This document shows positions 9,370-17,538 of a stretch of 64,000 nucleotides of DNA, piece after piece (positions within the stretch are counted from its first letter, which is position 1; every line of letters begins with the position of its first letter). The position numbers were made by a program, and so were the translations under genes. The DNA lies in NCBI GenBank assembly GCA_965228615.1, contig CBDDHT010000004.1, positions 1,798,001-1,862,000 of the forward strand. The letters run 5' to 3'. The notes below the pieces were generated by a model. The model saw nothing but the letters and a program-made list of their open reading frames with translations, did no database searches and was not told where the DNA came from. Source of the DNA: CBDDHT01 sp965228615 (GTDB lineage: Bacteria; Pseudomonadota; Alphaproteobacteria; Rhizobiales; Methyloligellaceae).

Positions 9370-9669
9370 ATGGATGTGGATCTGAAGACCATCGTCGAGC
9401 ATGACCTCAACGACGACTGCCCCGTATGCCGAACGCAGGATATCGTCGAGATGGCGCTCATTCCGGCGGCATCGGCCTGGGAGTTGGCAAACGGACTGCC
9501 GCGTTACGCCATTGCGTTTCATGGTGCGGCCGGGCTTCTCGGCGCCGTCATGAATGAAGGCGTGTCGCGCGAGGACGTCGAGACTGTCCTCGCCCAGCTC
9601 CTCGATGAGATCGAAGCGCAGATTACCGAAGATCAGATGATGGGCGGCCCGCCTCAGGGAACCGCCTAA
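9370..9669 (+). CDS. small hypothetical protein with CPVC motif
   Basis: 99 residues if translation begins at the ATG at 9370; a TTG ten codons upstream is possible. A CPVC pair at residues 17-20 follows an acidic N-terminus, and the rest is helical with an acidic tail (EDQMMGGPPQGTA). The family is not recognised. The two cysteines could hold a metal or form a disulfide, but with only two this is speculative. The gene overlaps the end of znuA by four bases tail to tail. Confidence 0.6.
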   Translation: MDVDLKTIVEHDLNDDCPVCRTQDIVEMALIPAASAWELANGLPRYAIAFHGAAGLLGAVMNEGVSREDVETVLAQLLDEIEAQITEDQMMGGPPQGTA

Positions 9670-10739
9670 CTCGTCTTGCCGAGGCAGTCCACCAGCGCCT
9701 CAACGTTGCGCTCCATCAGCGAGAAGTAGAGATTCGGACCATCAGGCAAATCGCTCCCCACGGGATCGAGGATCCCTGTTCTCGCTGATGTACCTTCGGT
9801 GACCACACCCACGAGCTTAGGCTCGAACTGAGGCTCGGAAAAAACGCAAACCGCCCCGAGTTTGCCGATCTTCTTTCTCATCTCTGCAATGCGCCGGGCA
9901 CCCGGCTTCACCTCCGGGCTGACAGTAATGGAGCCGACTGCGTTCAGGTCGAAACGCTTCTCCAGATATTGGTATGCGTCGTGGAATACCACAAAGGGCC
10001 GTTGCCGCATCGGCGCAATACGCTTTTCGGCCGATGCGATCAGTGCATCGAGCCTGCCCGCCAATTTGCGTCCATTTGCTTTGTAGGTTGCCGCGTTCCC
10101 TGCATCGACGGCCGCGAGTGTTGATACAATTTTGCCGACCATCGCCTTTGCGTTCAATGGGTCGAGCCAGATATGCAGATCGACTTCGTCATGAGCATGC
10201 TTGTCATGGTCATGTTTCTCGTCCGCATGTTTGTCATGATCGTGCTTATCGTCTGCATGCTTGTCGTGAGCATGCTTGTCATGATCATGTTTGTCATGAT
10301 CATCCTTATCGTCCGCATGTTTGTCGTGACCATGCTTATCGTCCGCATGCTCCTCGTGTGCATGATCGTCCCACGGACCACCTTCGCGAAACTCGTGCTT
10401 GATCAACCCAGGCGCATTCGAAAGCGCGACGACTTTGGCCTTCCCCGCCAGGGTCTCGACTGGGCGCTCGAGGAATTTCTCCAGGATCTCGCCGACCCAA
10501 AAAACGACTTTTGCCTTTTCCAACGCCTTGGCGTCTGAAGGTTTGAGGGCGTAAGTATGTGGAGAGTCTCCTCCCCTGACGATCAAGTGCGGCTCTCCGA
10601 CGCCGTCCATGACACCCGCGACCAGGGAATGGATCGGTTTGATCGAAGCGACGACATCGCTGCCGGCGGTTGCCGAATTCCCAAACGAGATCCCCAAGGC
10701 CATTGCGTAAATCAGAGACAGACAGATGGATCGCACCAT
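9666..10739 (-). CDS. znuA: zinc ABC transporter substrate-binding protein ZnuA
   Basis: Periplasmic zinc-binding protein of the cluster A-I family, 357 residues with a cleavable signal peptide (cleavage near ATAG-SD). The binding histidines are in SIKPIHSL, GDSPHTY and DLHIWLDP, and an acidic residue lies in the C-terminal lobe. Between lobes is an extended charged loop of about 60 residues, rich in HDKH and HADDKH repeats, longer than in most homologues. The ATG at 10739 has GTGAGGG ahead. The longer frame to 10775 would start inside the Zur box, so the shorter start is chosen. Transport needs ZnuC and ZnuB, encoded 2 kb away on the other strand. Confidence 0.93.
   Translation of the reverse strand: MVRSICLSLIYAMALGISFGNSATAGSDVVASIKPIHSLVAGVMDGVGEPHLIVRGGDSPHTYALKPSDAKALEKAKVVFWVGEILEKFLERPVETLAGKAKVVALSNAPGLIKHEFREGGPWDDHAHEEHADDKHGHDKHADDKDDHDKHDHDKHAHDKHADDKHDHDKHADEKHDHDKHAHDEVDLHIWLDPLNAKAMVGKIVSTLAAVDAGNAATYKANGRKLAGRLDALIASAEKRIAPMRQRPFVVFHDAYQYLEKRFDLNAVGSITVSPEVKPGARRIAEMRKKIGKLGAVCVFSEPQFEPKLVGVVTEGTSARTGILDPVGSDLPDGPNLYFSLMERNVEALVDCLGKTS
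10189..10371 (-). repeat. in-gene minisatellite coding the ZnuA histidine-rich loop
   Basis: Degenerate short-period repeat of 15-18 bases built from variants of CATGCTTGTC and CATGATC. It encodes alternating HDKH and HADDKH units. Copies are similar but not identical, so slippage is a likely cause of loop-length variation. Confidence 0.75.
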
Positions 10740-10774
10740 TTCGGCCCTCACAGTTCGATATAGCGAAAACTGCA

Positions 10775-10795
10775 AAATGTTATATTATTACATTT
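10775..10795 (-). promoter_or_regulatory. Zur box upstream of znuA
   Basis: The palindromic core GTTATATTATTAC lies within AAATGT...ACATTT. It matches the alphaproteobacterial Zur operator GTTATA-N-TATAAC with one mismatch. It ends 36 bases before the znuA start, where repression by zinc-loaded Zur would block transcription. No zur gene is in the window. Confidence 0.8.
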
Positions 10796-10833
10796 CCGGC
10801 AAATCAACCTTACTTCGACAAATTGAAGCCGCA

Positions 10834-11940
10834 CTAACGGGCTGCTGCAGCCAGGGCTTGCGGCAACATCTCCTCAAGCAGATCGAGATCCGGTTCACGC
10901 CCTGCGGTGATCCTGATGCAGCGATTCTCAGGCGCAACGAACGGCATGCGTACGAAGACGTCACGCTCTGTGAGCCCATCGAGAATCCGTTTCGCAAAGT
11001 TTCCGTCCCGTCCGCAATCGATGGTCACGAAGTTGGTGGCCGTCGCGAGCGGCTGCAGATCGTTGGCTCGAGCAATTTCCGCGATCCGCTCACAGGCTTG
11101 GGCAACATCGGCTTGAACCTGTTCCAGGTATGCTTGATCATCCAGCGCTGCAATCGCACCTGCAAGGGCAATGCGATTGACGCCGAAGTGATTGCGAACC
11201 TTGTTGAAGGCGCGTGCAAGGGATGCTTCGGCGATAGCATATCCAATGCGCGCCCCAGCCATCCCATAAGCTTTTGAAAAGGTCCGCATCCGCAGAACAT
11301 GCGGGTTCGAAACATCGATCGGCGGCGCCACAGTCTCGCGTGCAAACTCGATATAGGCTTCATCGAGGCATAGAACGGAGCCATCCGGGATACCATCGAT
11401 TAGAGCCTGGACCGCATCGGGACCATGCCAGGTCCCCATCGGATTGTCGGGATTTGCGAAGTAAACGAGAGATGCTGATTCCCGGATGGTCAGATCCAAG
11501 AGTGCCTCCGGATCTTCCCGGTCATCCAGATATGGAACCGTACACAAACGCCCACCGAACCCCGCCACGTGATAGTTGAAGGTCGGATAGGCGCCGTGGG
11601 ACGTCACGACAGGTGTTCCTTCACCAACCAGCATGCGGTTGATGTAGCCGAGCAGCCCATCAATCCCTTCGCCAACAACGATATTATCTGGCCCGACACC
11701 GTGGTGGGCTGCCAGCGCTAGCTTGAGATCATTGTTTTCAGGATCGGCATACTTCCAGATGTCGACGGCGGCACTCTGCATCGCAGATATCGCTTTGGGT
11801 GACGGTCCGAAAACACTTTCATTGGCGCCAATCCTTGCCTGGAACGGCCTGCCGCGAGCGCGCTCCTGCGTCTCGGGACCCACGAATGGAACTGTCGAAG
11901 GAAGAGATGCGACAAGTTCTGTGTAACGAACTGCTGACAT
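10834..11940 (-). CDS. PLP-dependent aminotransferase, histidinol-phosphate aminotransferase-like
   Basis: Fold-type I class II aminotransferase of 368 residues, close to HisC in length and motif order. It has the substrate-entry motif GANESVFGPSP, an Asn-Pro motif in FANPDNPMG, the PLP aspartate in CLDEAYIEF, and the Schiff-base lysine in TFSKAYGMAGARIGYA near residue 220. The final arginine motif is CIRITAG. It may be HisC itself or a paralogue acting on aromatic amino acids; no his genes are nearby. It lies between znuA and a Zur box on the same strand, so zinc-linked expression is possible but unproven. Confidence 0.85.
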   Translation of the reverse strand: MSAVRYTELVASLPSTVPFVGPETQERARGRPFQARIGANESVFGPSPKAISAMQSAAVDIWKYADPENNDLKLALAAHHGVGPDNIVVGEGIDGLLGYINRMLVGEGTPVVTSHGAYPTFNYHVAGFGGRLCTVPYLDDREDPEALLDLTIRESASLVYFANPDNPMGTWHGPDAVQALIDGIPDGSVLCLDEAYIEFARETVAPPIDVSNPHVLRMRTFSKAYGMAGARIGYAIAEASLARAFNKVRNHFGVNRIALAGAIAALDDQAYLEQVQADVAQACERIAEIARANDLQPLATATNFVTIDCGRDGNFAKRILDGLTERDVFVRMPFVAPENRCIRITAGREPDLDLLEEMLPQALAAAAR

Positions 11941-11981
11941 TGCCTGACCTGTAGCATTTGCAACTCGGCCTTTAGCATTGT

Positions 11982-12018
11982 CGTTCCCCTCTAGGAAAGA
12001 GGGTCGTGGCCGGGAACG
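11982..12018 (-). promoter_or_regulatory. nested hairpin in the leader of the aminotransferase gene
   Basis: The outer arms CGTTCCC (11982-11988) and GGGAACG (12012-12018) enclose an inner CCTCT/AGAGG stem. It lies 40-80 bases upstream of the aminotransferase start on the same strand. It could be an attenuator or the end of a transcript from further upstream; no U-tract follows. Confidence 0.45.
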
Positions 12019-12149
12019 CTTTACAATCAGTCAGACAAAGTACTGCAACCCGAGCCTAAACCCGGGCTGCAGCTTCGCTTCGATGTTGGGGGGACATCTA
12101 AGCAAGGATCCATGCCGAAGCGTGAATCCGACAAAAAAAACGACGTGAT

Positions 12150-12362
12150 CTAAAACTCGATTTCAAGATCCCGATTCAGCACCACGCCTGCTGTGTCATC
12201 ATTCGTGCCGAATAACACGCCGATCTCACCCAAGCCTTCAACCAACCGTGCCTGGAAGAAATCAGACTTTTCATCGCTCGTTCCCTCTCTGGCGACTGTC
12301 GCCGAGCCTCGATTCGTGCTCACATTCGTATCATGTACATCTGAAATGTTATGTTGTAACAT
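12150..12362 (-). CDS. candidate small ORF beneath a Zur box, doubtful
   Basis: Reading frame of up to 70 residues with no recognised domain and an acidic C-terminal half (VEGLGEIGVLFGTNDD). The first ATG lies inside a strong Zur-like palindrome (12345-12363), so a real product would have to start later, for example at the GTG thirteen codons in. No good ribosome-binding site is visible. It is listed because the palindrome points at this strand and nothing else occupies the 670-base gap. It could equally be a leader RNA or chance frame. Confidence 0.25.
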   Translation of the reverse strand: MLQHNISDVHDTNVSTNRGSATVAREGTSDEKSDFFQARLVEGLGEIGVLFGTNDDTAGVVLNRDLEIEF

Positions 12363-12363
12363 T
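12345..12363. promoter_or_regulatory. third Zur-like palindrome, between the divergent znu genes
   Basis: AATGTTA at 12345-12351 and TAACATT at 12357-12363 are perfect inverted arms around TGTTG, giving the core GTTATGTTGTAAC. It is the most symmetrical of the three Zur-like sites here, but about 250 bases from znuC and about 400 from the aminotransferase start. Confidence 0.65.
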
Positions 12364-12573
12364 GCATTTTATTACGCAAGTGAGAAATCTCCATCTCGGT
12401 CGTTGTTCCAATTCGAGCGTGTCTGCCATGCAACAGACCCAGAACCACCAAAAATCACCAGGCAAAAGGACCTGGCAGTTCTGATCGCTGTTTCCGGTTT
12501 CTCAATGGCGATGAGAATTAGTCCGAAAGACGGATTCATCGCTTTAGAAAGTGGCAGGCAAATGCAAAAAGCG

Positions 12574-12590
12574 ATGTTATATTATAGCGT
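12574..12590 (+). promoter_or_regulatory. Zur box upstream of znuC
   Basis: The core GTTATATTATAGC differs from the GTTATA-N-TATAAC consensus at one position. It ends 20 bases before the znuC start, so bound Zur would cover the promoter or transcription start. Confidence 0.78.
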
Positions 12591-12609
12591 TGAAGGTGGC
12601 CGATAATTC

Positions 12610-13419
12610 ATGGCGATGCATTCCGAACATCAGACCGCGTCTTCCCGAATGCCGACCGAAGCTCTTGTGTCCGCAGAGGGGCTTGGTATCCGGCGGGGCG
12701 GACGCTGGCTTATTCGCGGCGTTGGGCTGAGTGTCCATCGGGGAGAGATTGTCACCCTGATCGGCCCGAACGGCAGCGGTAAAAGCACAACGATCAAAGC
12801 CGTACTTGGGCTTATGGAAACCGACGAAGGCGCAACGGAACGAGCGCCGGGCACACGCATCGGATATGTACCGCAACAGCTCTCAATCGATTGGACGCTG
12901 CCGCTGACTGTCCACCGCTTTATGACTCTCACGAGCCGCCATAAGGAAGAGGAGATTGATGCGGCTCTCGAGCAGACCGGGATCGGCGGAATGAAACTGG
13001 CACCAGTTCAGACACTGTCCGGCGGCGAATTTCAGCGCGCCCTCATCGCCCGCGCCCTGATCCAGAAACCGGATCTGCTTGTGCTGGACGAGCCGGTGCA
13101 GAATGTCGACTTTAGCGGCGAGATTGCACTCTACGAACTCATCGGTGAGATCCGGAACAAAACGGGTTGCGGTATCCTGCTTGTCTCGCATGATCTCCAT
13201 ATCGTCATGGCGGCGACGGATACGGTCATCTGTCTTAACCAGCATGTTTGCTGCAGCGGTTCTCCACAAGCAGTGACGGCCGACCCGGCCTATCGCGCTT
13301 TGTTCGGCGCCAAGGCAGCCGAAACGATTGCGATTTATCGTCACGAACATGACCATACCCATGCCGAAGATGGGACGGTCGTGCCCTTGGCGGCGAAGGA
13401 CGATGATCATGCTCGATGA
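12610..13419 (+). CDS. znuC: zinc ABC transporter ATP-binding protein ZnuC
   Basis: ATPase of the high-affinity zinc importer, 269 residues. Walker A is GPNGSGKST, the Q-loop is YVPQQL, the signature is LSGGEFQR, Walker B is LLVLDEPVQNVD, and the switch histidine is in LVSHDLH. The C-terminal tail carries a histidine-rich segment (YRHEHDHTHAEDG) seen in zinc-type homologues. It starts an operon with znuB (11-base overlap) and trmL, controlled by the Zur box at 12574-12590. AAGGTGG precedes the ATG. Confidence 0.94.
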   Translation: MAMHSEHQTASSRMPTEALVSAEGLGIRRGGRWLIRGVGLSVHRGEIVTLIGPNGSGKSTTIKAVLGLMETDEGATERAPGTRIGYVPQQLSIDWTLPLTVHRFMTLTSRHKEEEIDAALEQTGIGGMKLAPVQTLSGGEFQRALIARALIQKPDLLVLDEPVQNVDFSGEIALYELIGEIRNKTGCGILLVSHDLHIVMAATDTVICLNQHVCCSGSPQAVTADPAYRALFGAKAAETIAIYRHEHDHTHAEDGTVVPLAAKDDDHAR

Positions 13420-14218
13420 TTTCTTCGTTCGCGCCTTGCTTGCAGGCATTGGCGTTGCGCTTGTGGCCGGCCCGCTCGGATGCTTCATCGTCTGGCGGCG
13501 CATGGCCTATTTCGGCGATACGATCTCCCATGCCGGCCTCCTCGGTGTGGCTCTGGCCTTTCTCCTCGATATCAATGTCATGATCGGTGTCTTTGGCGTG
13601 GCAATGGGCGTTGCACTGATGCTGCTACTCCTGCAACGCCAGAGCGCATTGCCGACCGATGCGCTGCTTGGGCTGCTGGCACATGCGACCCTGGCGCTCG
13701 GCCTCGTTCTCGTCGCCTTCATGTCCTGGTTGCGGATTGATCTTTTAAGCTATCTGTTCGGAGACATCCTGGCGGTATCGGTTGCCGATCTCGCGATGAT
13801 TTATCTCGGCGGTGCAATCGTTCTTGCCGGGCTGTTCTGGATTTGGCGCCCCCTTCTCGTCGAGACTGTAAGTGCGGACCTTGCCCAGGCTGAGGGCCTC
13901 GCACCGGCTCAGGCGCGGCTCGTCTTCATGGGCCTGATCGCCCTCGTCATTGCAATTGCCATGAAGATCGTCGGCATCATTCTGATTACCGCCTTAATGA
14001 TTATTCCGGCGGCCACCGCCCGCCGCGTAGCGCGCACGCCGGAGCAAATGGCGGTTGTCGCCGCGCTGGTTGGGGCGGTTTCGGCCGTCGCCGGTCTTTA
14101 CGGATCGCTTCTCGCGGATACGCCGTCAGGACCCTCGATCGTGGTTGCTGCCCTCGCGCTCTTTGTTGTCGGGCTCCTCCCCTGGCCCGGTCTCCCCGGG
14201 CGCGCGCCGGGCAGATGA
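13409..14218 (+). CDS. znuB: zinc ABC transporter permease ZnuB
   Basis: Inner-membrane channel subunit of the cluster A-I metal ABC importer, 269 residues with about eight hydrophobic segments. Family landmarks are FIVWRRMAYFGDTISHAGLLGVAL near the N-terminus and KIVGIILITALMIIPAATAR in the second half. The GAAGGA at 13395 sits eight bases before the ATG at 13409, which also allows the usual short overlap with znuC. Longer upstream frames are shadows of znuC. Co-transcribed with znuC. Confidence 0.94.
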   Translation: MLDDFFVRALLAGIGVALVAGPLGCFIVWRRMAYFGDTISHAGLLGVALAFLLDINVMIGVFGVAMGVALMLLLLQRQSALPTDALLGLLAHATLALGLVLVAFMSWLRIDLLSYLFGDILAVSVADLAMIYLGGAIVLAGLFWIWRPLLVETVSADLAQAEGLAPAQARLVFMGLIALVIAIAMKIVGIILITALMIIPAATARRVARTPEQMAVVAALVGAVSAVAGLYGSLLADTPSGPSIVVAALALFVVGLLPWPGLPGRAPGR

Positions 14219-14225
14219 TGCAAAG

Positions 14226-14693
14226 ATGGTCGCCCTTGTCCTCTATCAACCCGATATTCCGCAAAATACCGGTACGATCCTGCGCATGGCGGCATGCCTT
14301 GCAATCCCTGTCCACATTATTGAGCCGACGGGCTTCGATCTGACCGACCGCACTCTGAGGCGCGCAGGTCTCGATTACCTCACATTTGCACAGATTATTC
14401 GGCATCGATCCTTCGACACCTTCCAGGAGCTACGCGGGGATCAACCGGGACGTCTCGTTCTTCTCACCACAAAAGCGGACTACGCTTACACTGCCTTCGA
14501 CTTTGAAGACACTGACCTGATAATGCTCGGGCGTGAGAGCGCCGGCGTCCCGACAGACATACATGATAGGGTCGACAACCGCCTATGCATCCCAATGCAG
14601 CGTGAGCTGCGCTCGCTCAACATAGCGGTTGCAGGCGCAATGGTGCTAGGCGAAGCCCTCCGTCAGACCAATGCATGGCCAAGACCTTGCTAG
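14226..14693 (+). CDS. trmL: tRNA (cytidine(34)-2'-O)-methyltransferase TrmL
   Basis: SPOUT-class methyltransferase of 155 residues that methylates the wobble ribose of tRNA-Leu isoacceptors. The signature blocks are PDIPQNTGTILRMA at the N-terminus, LIMLGRESAGVP, and CIPMQRELRSLNIAVAGAM with the knot-forming C-terminal helix. The start at 14226 gives the normal family length; the frame upstream is a shadow of znuB. It follows znuB after seven bases and is probably co-transcribed by proximity rather than function. Confidence 0.92.
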   Translation: MVALVLYQPDIPQNTGTILRMAACLAIPVHIIEPTGFDLTDRTLRRAGLDYLTFAQIIRHRSFDTFQELRGDQPGRLVLLTTKADYAYTAFDFEDTDLIMLGRESAGVPTDIHDRVDNRLCIPMQRELRSLNIAVAGAMVLGEALRQTNAWPRPC

Positions 14694-14723
14694 AGCCGAA
14701 AGGGCCGGCAGTCAGTTTGGCTT

Positions 14724-15971
14724 TCAGGAGACATCGCCGACGAATAGCAGCGCGCAGCATAGGAACCCGACAACCGGGACCCAGATCGGAACGACGAATG
14801 TCTTTGGCGGAGGCGGCTCGCCCCGGCGCTTGATTGCGAACAAAGACAGATTGACCAGCGCAAAAACTGTCAACGTGATCCGCGATGTGGTTTCCGCAAG
14901 ACCTTGCAAAGGGAAGAGCGCTGCCAGGACAAAGACCAGGCCTGCAATCAAACCTGTCGCGATCAGTGGCGATCGGGTGATGGGACTGACGGAACCAAGA
15001 AGCGCCGGAAGGCTGCCTTGGCGCGCTAGTCCATAGACAACACGCGAAGCCATTATGATCTGAACAATAACGCCATTCAGCGTTGCTATCACTGCGATAG
15101 CACTGATGGTCAGGGGTGAGAGGCCCGTCACTCGCTCGAAAACAAGGCCAAGAGGCGCCTTTGCCGATGCAAGATCATCGATGGGAACGAGCAGAACCGC
15201 GACAGAGGCCACAAGAACATAGAGCACCACACTCACGATCAACGTGATGAAGATCGCACGCGGCATGGTCAATTCGGGCCGGCGCGTCTCCTCGGCAACG
15301 TTGACCATATCCTCAAAACCGACGAAGGCATAAAAGGCCAGAAGCCCCGCTCCGAATACACCGCCCCAGGCAATGTCGCCGAGGGCATCGGGACGCGCGG
15401 CGGCAAATCCTTCCAGGAGGTCCGGACCGGCAAGTGCTCCGGCACCGATGATCAACAACAGACCACCGATCTCGATCAATGTCAGGACCGCAGCAAATGA
15501 AACCGATTCCAGGATTCCCAAGGCTGCGATGCATCCCATCGCGATCACGATCAGAGGAACGAGCACACCCTCGGGCAAATCCACAAACTGCTGGATATAC
15601 CCGACGCTGCCGACGGTGATAGCCGCTGCTGAAACCGTTCCGGTACCGACGACCATAAGCCCGACCAATACGGACAGGGATTTCGAACGCATACCTTCGC
15701 GAACATAGGCCGCCTCCCCGGCACTCAGCGGCAGGCGACCGACAAGCTCTGCGAACGAGCATGCGGAGGGCAGCATGACAAATGCCGCCAACACAAATGA
15801 CAGCGGAGCATAAACGCCGGCAACACCCGCCGTCGCTCCGATGAGGACATAGATACCGGCCCCGATGGTGACGCCGAGGCCATAGAGAACAACGAGAGGC
15901 AGCGTCAGCGAACGTTTCAGCGTTCGTCGCGCTGCTGCCGGGCTGTCGTCATTCATGCCAGGTGCTTCCAT
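14724..15971 (-). CDS. APC superfamily amino acid permease
   Basis: Inner-membrane transporter of 415 residues with about eleven or twelve hydrophobic segments. The first has the conserved GLGVTIGAGIYVLIG of the APC fold (substrate-backbone contact), and the FYAFVGFEDMVNVAEE segment is typical of transmembrane helix 6. The start is uncertain: the ATG at 15971, the ATG at 15956 and a GTG at 16007 share the frame. It lies 113 bases downstream of the PaaK-like gene on the same strand and may be expressed with it. The substrate is not predictable. Confidence 0.87.
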   Translation of the reverse strand: MEAPGMNDDSPAAARRTLKRSLTLPLVVLYGLGVTIGAGIYVLIGATAGVAGVYAPLSFVLAAFVMLPSACSFAELVGRLPLSAGEAAYVREGMRSKSLSVLVGLMVVGTGTVSAAAITVGSVGYIQQFVDLPEGVLVPLIVIAMGCIAALGILESVSFAAVLTLIEIGGLLLIIGAGALAGPDLLEGFAAARPDALGDIAWGGVFGAGLLAFYAFVGFEDMVNVAEETRRPELTMPRAIFITLIVSVVLYVLVASVAVLLVPIDDLASAKAPLGLVFERVTGLSPLTISAIAVIATLNGVIVQIIMASRVVYGLARQGSLPALLGSVSPITRSPLIATGLIAGLVFVLAALFPLQGLAETTSRITLTVFALVNLSLFAIKRRGEPPPPKTFVVPIWVPVVGFLCCALLFVGDVS

Positions 15972-16084
15972 CCCATCAGGCTTCCCATATCTATGAGATC
16001 GGAACACTAACTCACGTCAAACATGCAATCGTCCCCGGACAACCTCCTGGTGAGCCCGAGCCGCCGTCAACACTCCGGTCGACT

Positions 16085-17410
16085 CTAGGTCTCAGCGGTA
16101 TCTGGCAAAGCGCAGATATAGGCTTCGTGTTTGCCCCCCGGTGCTTCGGGCATGTTATCGAGCACGCTGTATTTGACCAAGAGATCCGATCGCAACGAGC
16201 GATGGATATGCGCCGTCATGCCATCGAAGTCCAATGGATTGCTGGACTGCTGCGGAACGATCCTGACTTCGATTTCCAGCGGTCCTGTTTGCACAACCTG
16301 CCATTGGCGCGGCTGGAGATACTCCTCGAACGGACCTGTCTTGAGCTCAGGCACGATGCTCGACCCATCGGGAAAACGAAACAGATTTCGGGTTCGTCCA
16401 ACGACGCGTTTCAAGACCGGCAGGGACCGGCCGCAGTCGCATGGCTCGCCCACAACGGCGAGGTCTTCCTGGCGATAGCGGATCAAAGGCATGGCGTAGT
16501 CGAACAACGGTGTCGATACGACATGTCCGGTCTCTCCCGGGCTGCAGGGTCGGCCATGACTGTCCAAAATCTCGACGAGATTGACTTCACTCTGAACGTG
16601 ATAATGGGGGTAGTGATCGCACTGCAGGGCGAAGTAGCCACACTCGATCGAGCTATAGCAATCCGTTATCTCGGCAGCGAACACGTCGCGGCAGAGAGCC
16701 CGTGTTTCCTCATTCAGGACCTCGGCGTGAGTCAGAATACGCTTGAGGCTTAGTCCCTCATTGAGCCCGGGATCACTTTTGAAGTGCGCGGCCAGTGCTG
16801 CAGCTACGCTCGGAAATGTATGGAGATAGTCCGGTTGTTCGCGCACCAGCCACTCCGCCTGCAAGTGCACGGATGTGTTGACGTTGAGGCGTGCGTACCG
16901 ACCCTCTTGACCGGTTCGACCATCGACGGCGGCCCAACCGGTTTCATGTTTTCCTTCCGGATAGTCCGCAATGCCTGGCAACTCATCTTTTATGGAGGCA
17001 AGTTTCGTCGTGTTGTCTATTTCGTGCCAGTTGAGCAGCCGAATTGTCACGGCATTGAATGCCGTTTGGCTGAGCGCCGTTTTCTTGACCAGGATCGGCC
17101 GTCCGGTTGAACCCGATGATTGTGCCTCATTGACGTCGCCGTGGCTTGCCGGAACATCGGAACTGACAAGAGACTCGGCGTTTTCCTGAATCTCTTCCCG
17201 CTCCAAAAACGGCACATCGCCCCAACGCCTCCAATCGAGACTGCCGTCACCGGGAAAGAGTACATCAAGACGGTTTCGATAGAACGGCACCGTCTCGAAA
17301 GCGTGGCGCAACAGCCGCTCGAGCGATTTCCGCTGAAACGTCTGCAGTTCTGCGTGCGGCAGCCACTCAGATTGGGTGAGGGTTCGGTAGGTGTCCTCCA
17401 GAAGACTCAT
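16085..17410 (-). CDS. phenylacetate-CoA ligase-like AMP-forming enzyme (PaaK/CapK family)
   Basis: Adenylate-forming protein of 441 residues. The phosphate-binding loop is QSSGSTGRPILVKK, a mid-domain aromatic segment is YSSIECGY, and the adenosine-contact motif is PLIRYRQEDL. A CDCGRSLPVLKRVVGR segment resembles the cysteine-containing stretch of PaaK relatives. The C-terminal subdomain is present and ends in a PGGKHEAYI loop. CapK-type proteins act in polysaccharide or acyl-conjugate pathways, so a phenylacetate substrate is not assured. It precedes the APC permease on the same strand. Confidence 0.82.
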   Translation of the reverse strand: MSLLEDTYRTLTQSEWLPHAELQTFQRKSLERLLRHAFETVPFYRNRLDVLFPGDGSLDWRRWGDVPFLEREEIQENAESLVSSDVPASHGDVNEAQSSGSTGRPILVKKTALSQTAFNAVTIRLLNWHEIDNTTKLASIKDELPGIADYPEGKHETGWAAVDGRTGQEGRYARLNVNTSVHLQAEWLVREQPDYLHTFPSVAAALAAHFKSDPGLNEGLSLKRILTHAEVLNEETRALCRDVFAAEITDCYSSIECGYFALQCDHYPHYHVQSEVNLVEILDSHGRPCSPGETGHVVSTPLFDYAMPLIRYRQEDLAVVGEPCDCGRSLPVLKRVVGRTRNLFRFPDGSSIVPELKTGPFEEYLQPRQWQVVQTGPLEIEVRIVPQQSSNPLDFDGMTAHIHRSLRSDLLVKYSVLDNMPEAPGGKHEAYICALPDTAET

Positions 17411-17538
17411 CGCGTGCTCGCCCTGCCAACAGGCAAGTTACCAACACCCATCATGAAGACAAACATAGCCGAATGGTCGAACCAGGAAAATTAGCGGCAT
17501 CTCTTACCGGCACAACCTGCTCTCGTGATTGGCGTCGA

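Noticed and set aside
10173..10538. Plus-strand frame encoding a repetitive hydrophobic peptide
   Set aside because: Artefact of reading the ZnuA histidine-loop minisatellite in the wrong strand.
12193..12606. 137-codon plus-strand frame in the znu intergenic region
   Set aside because: No recognisable domain, covers two Zur boxes, and composition unlike neighbours.
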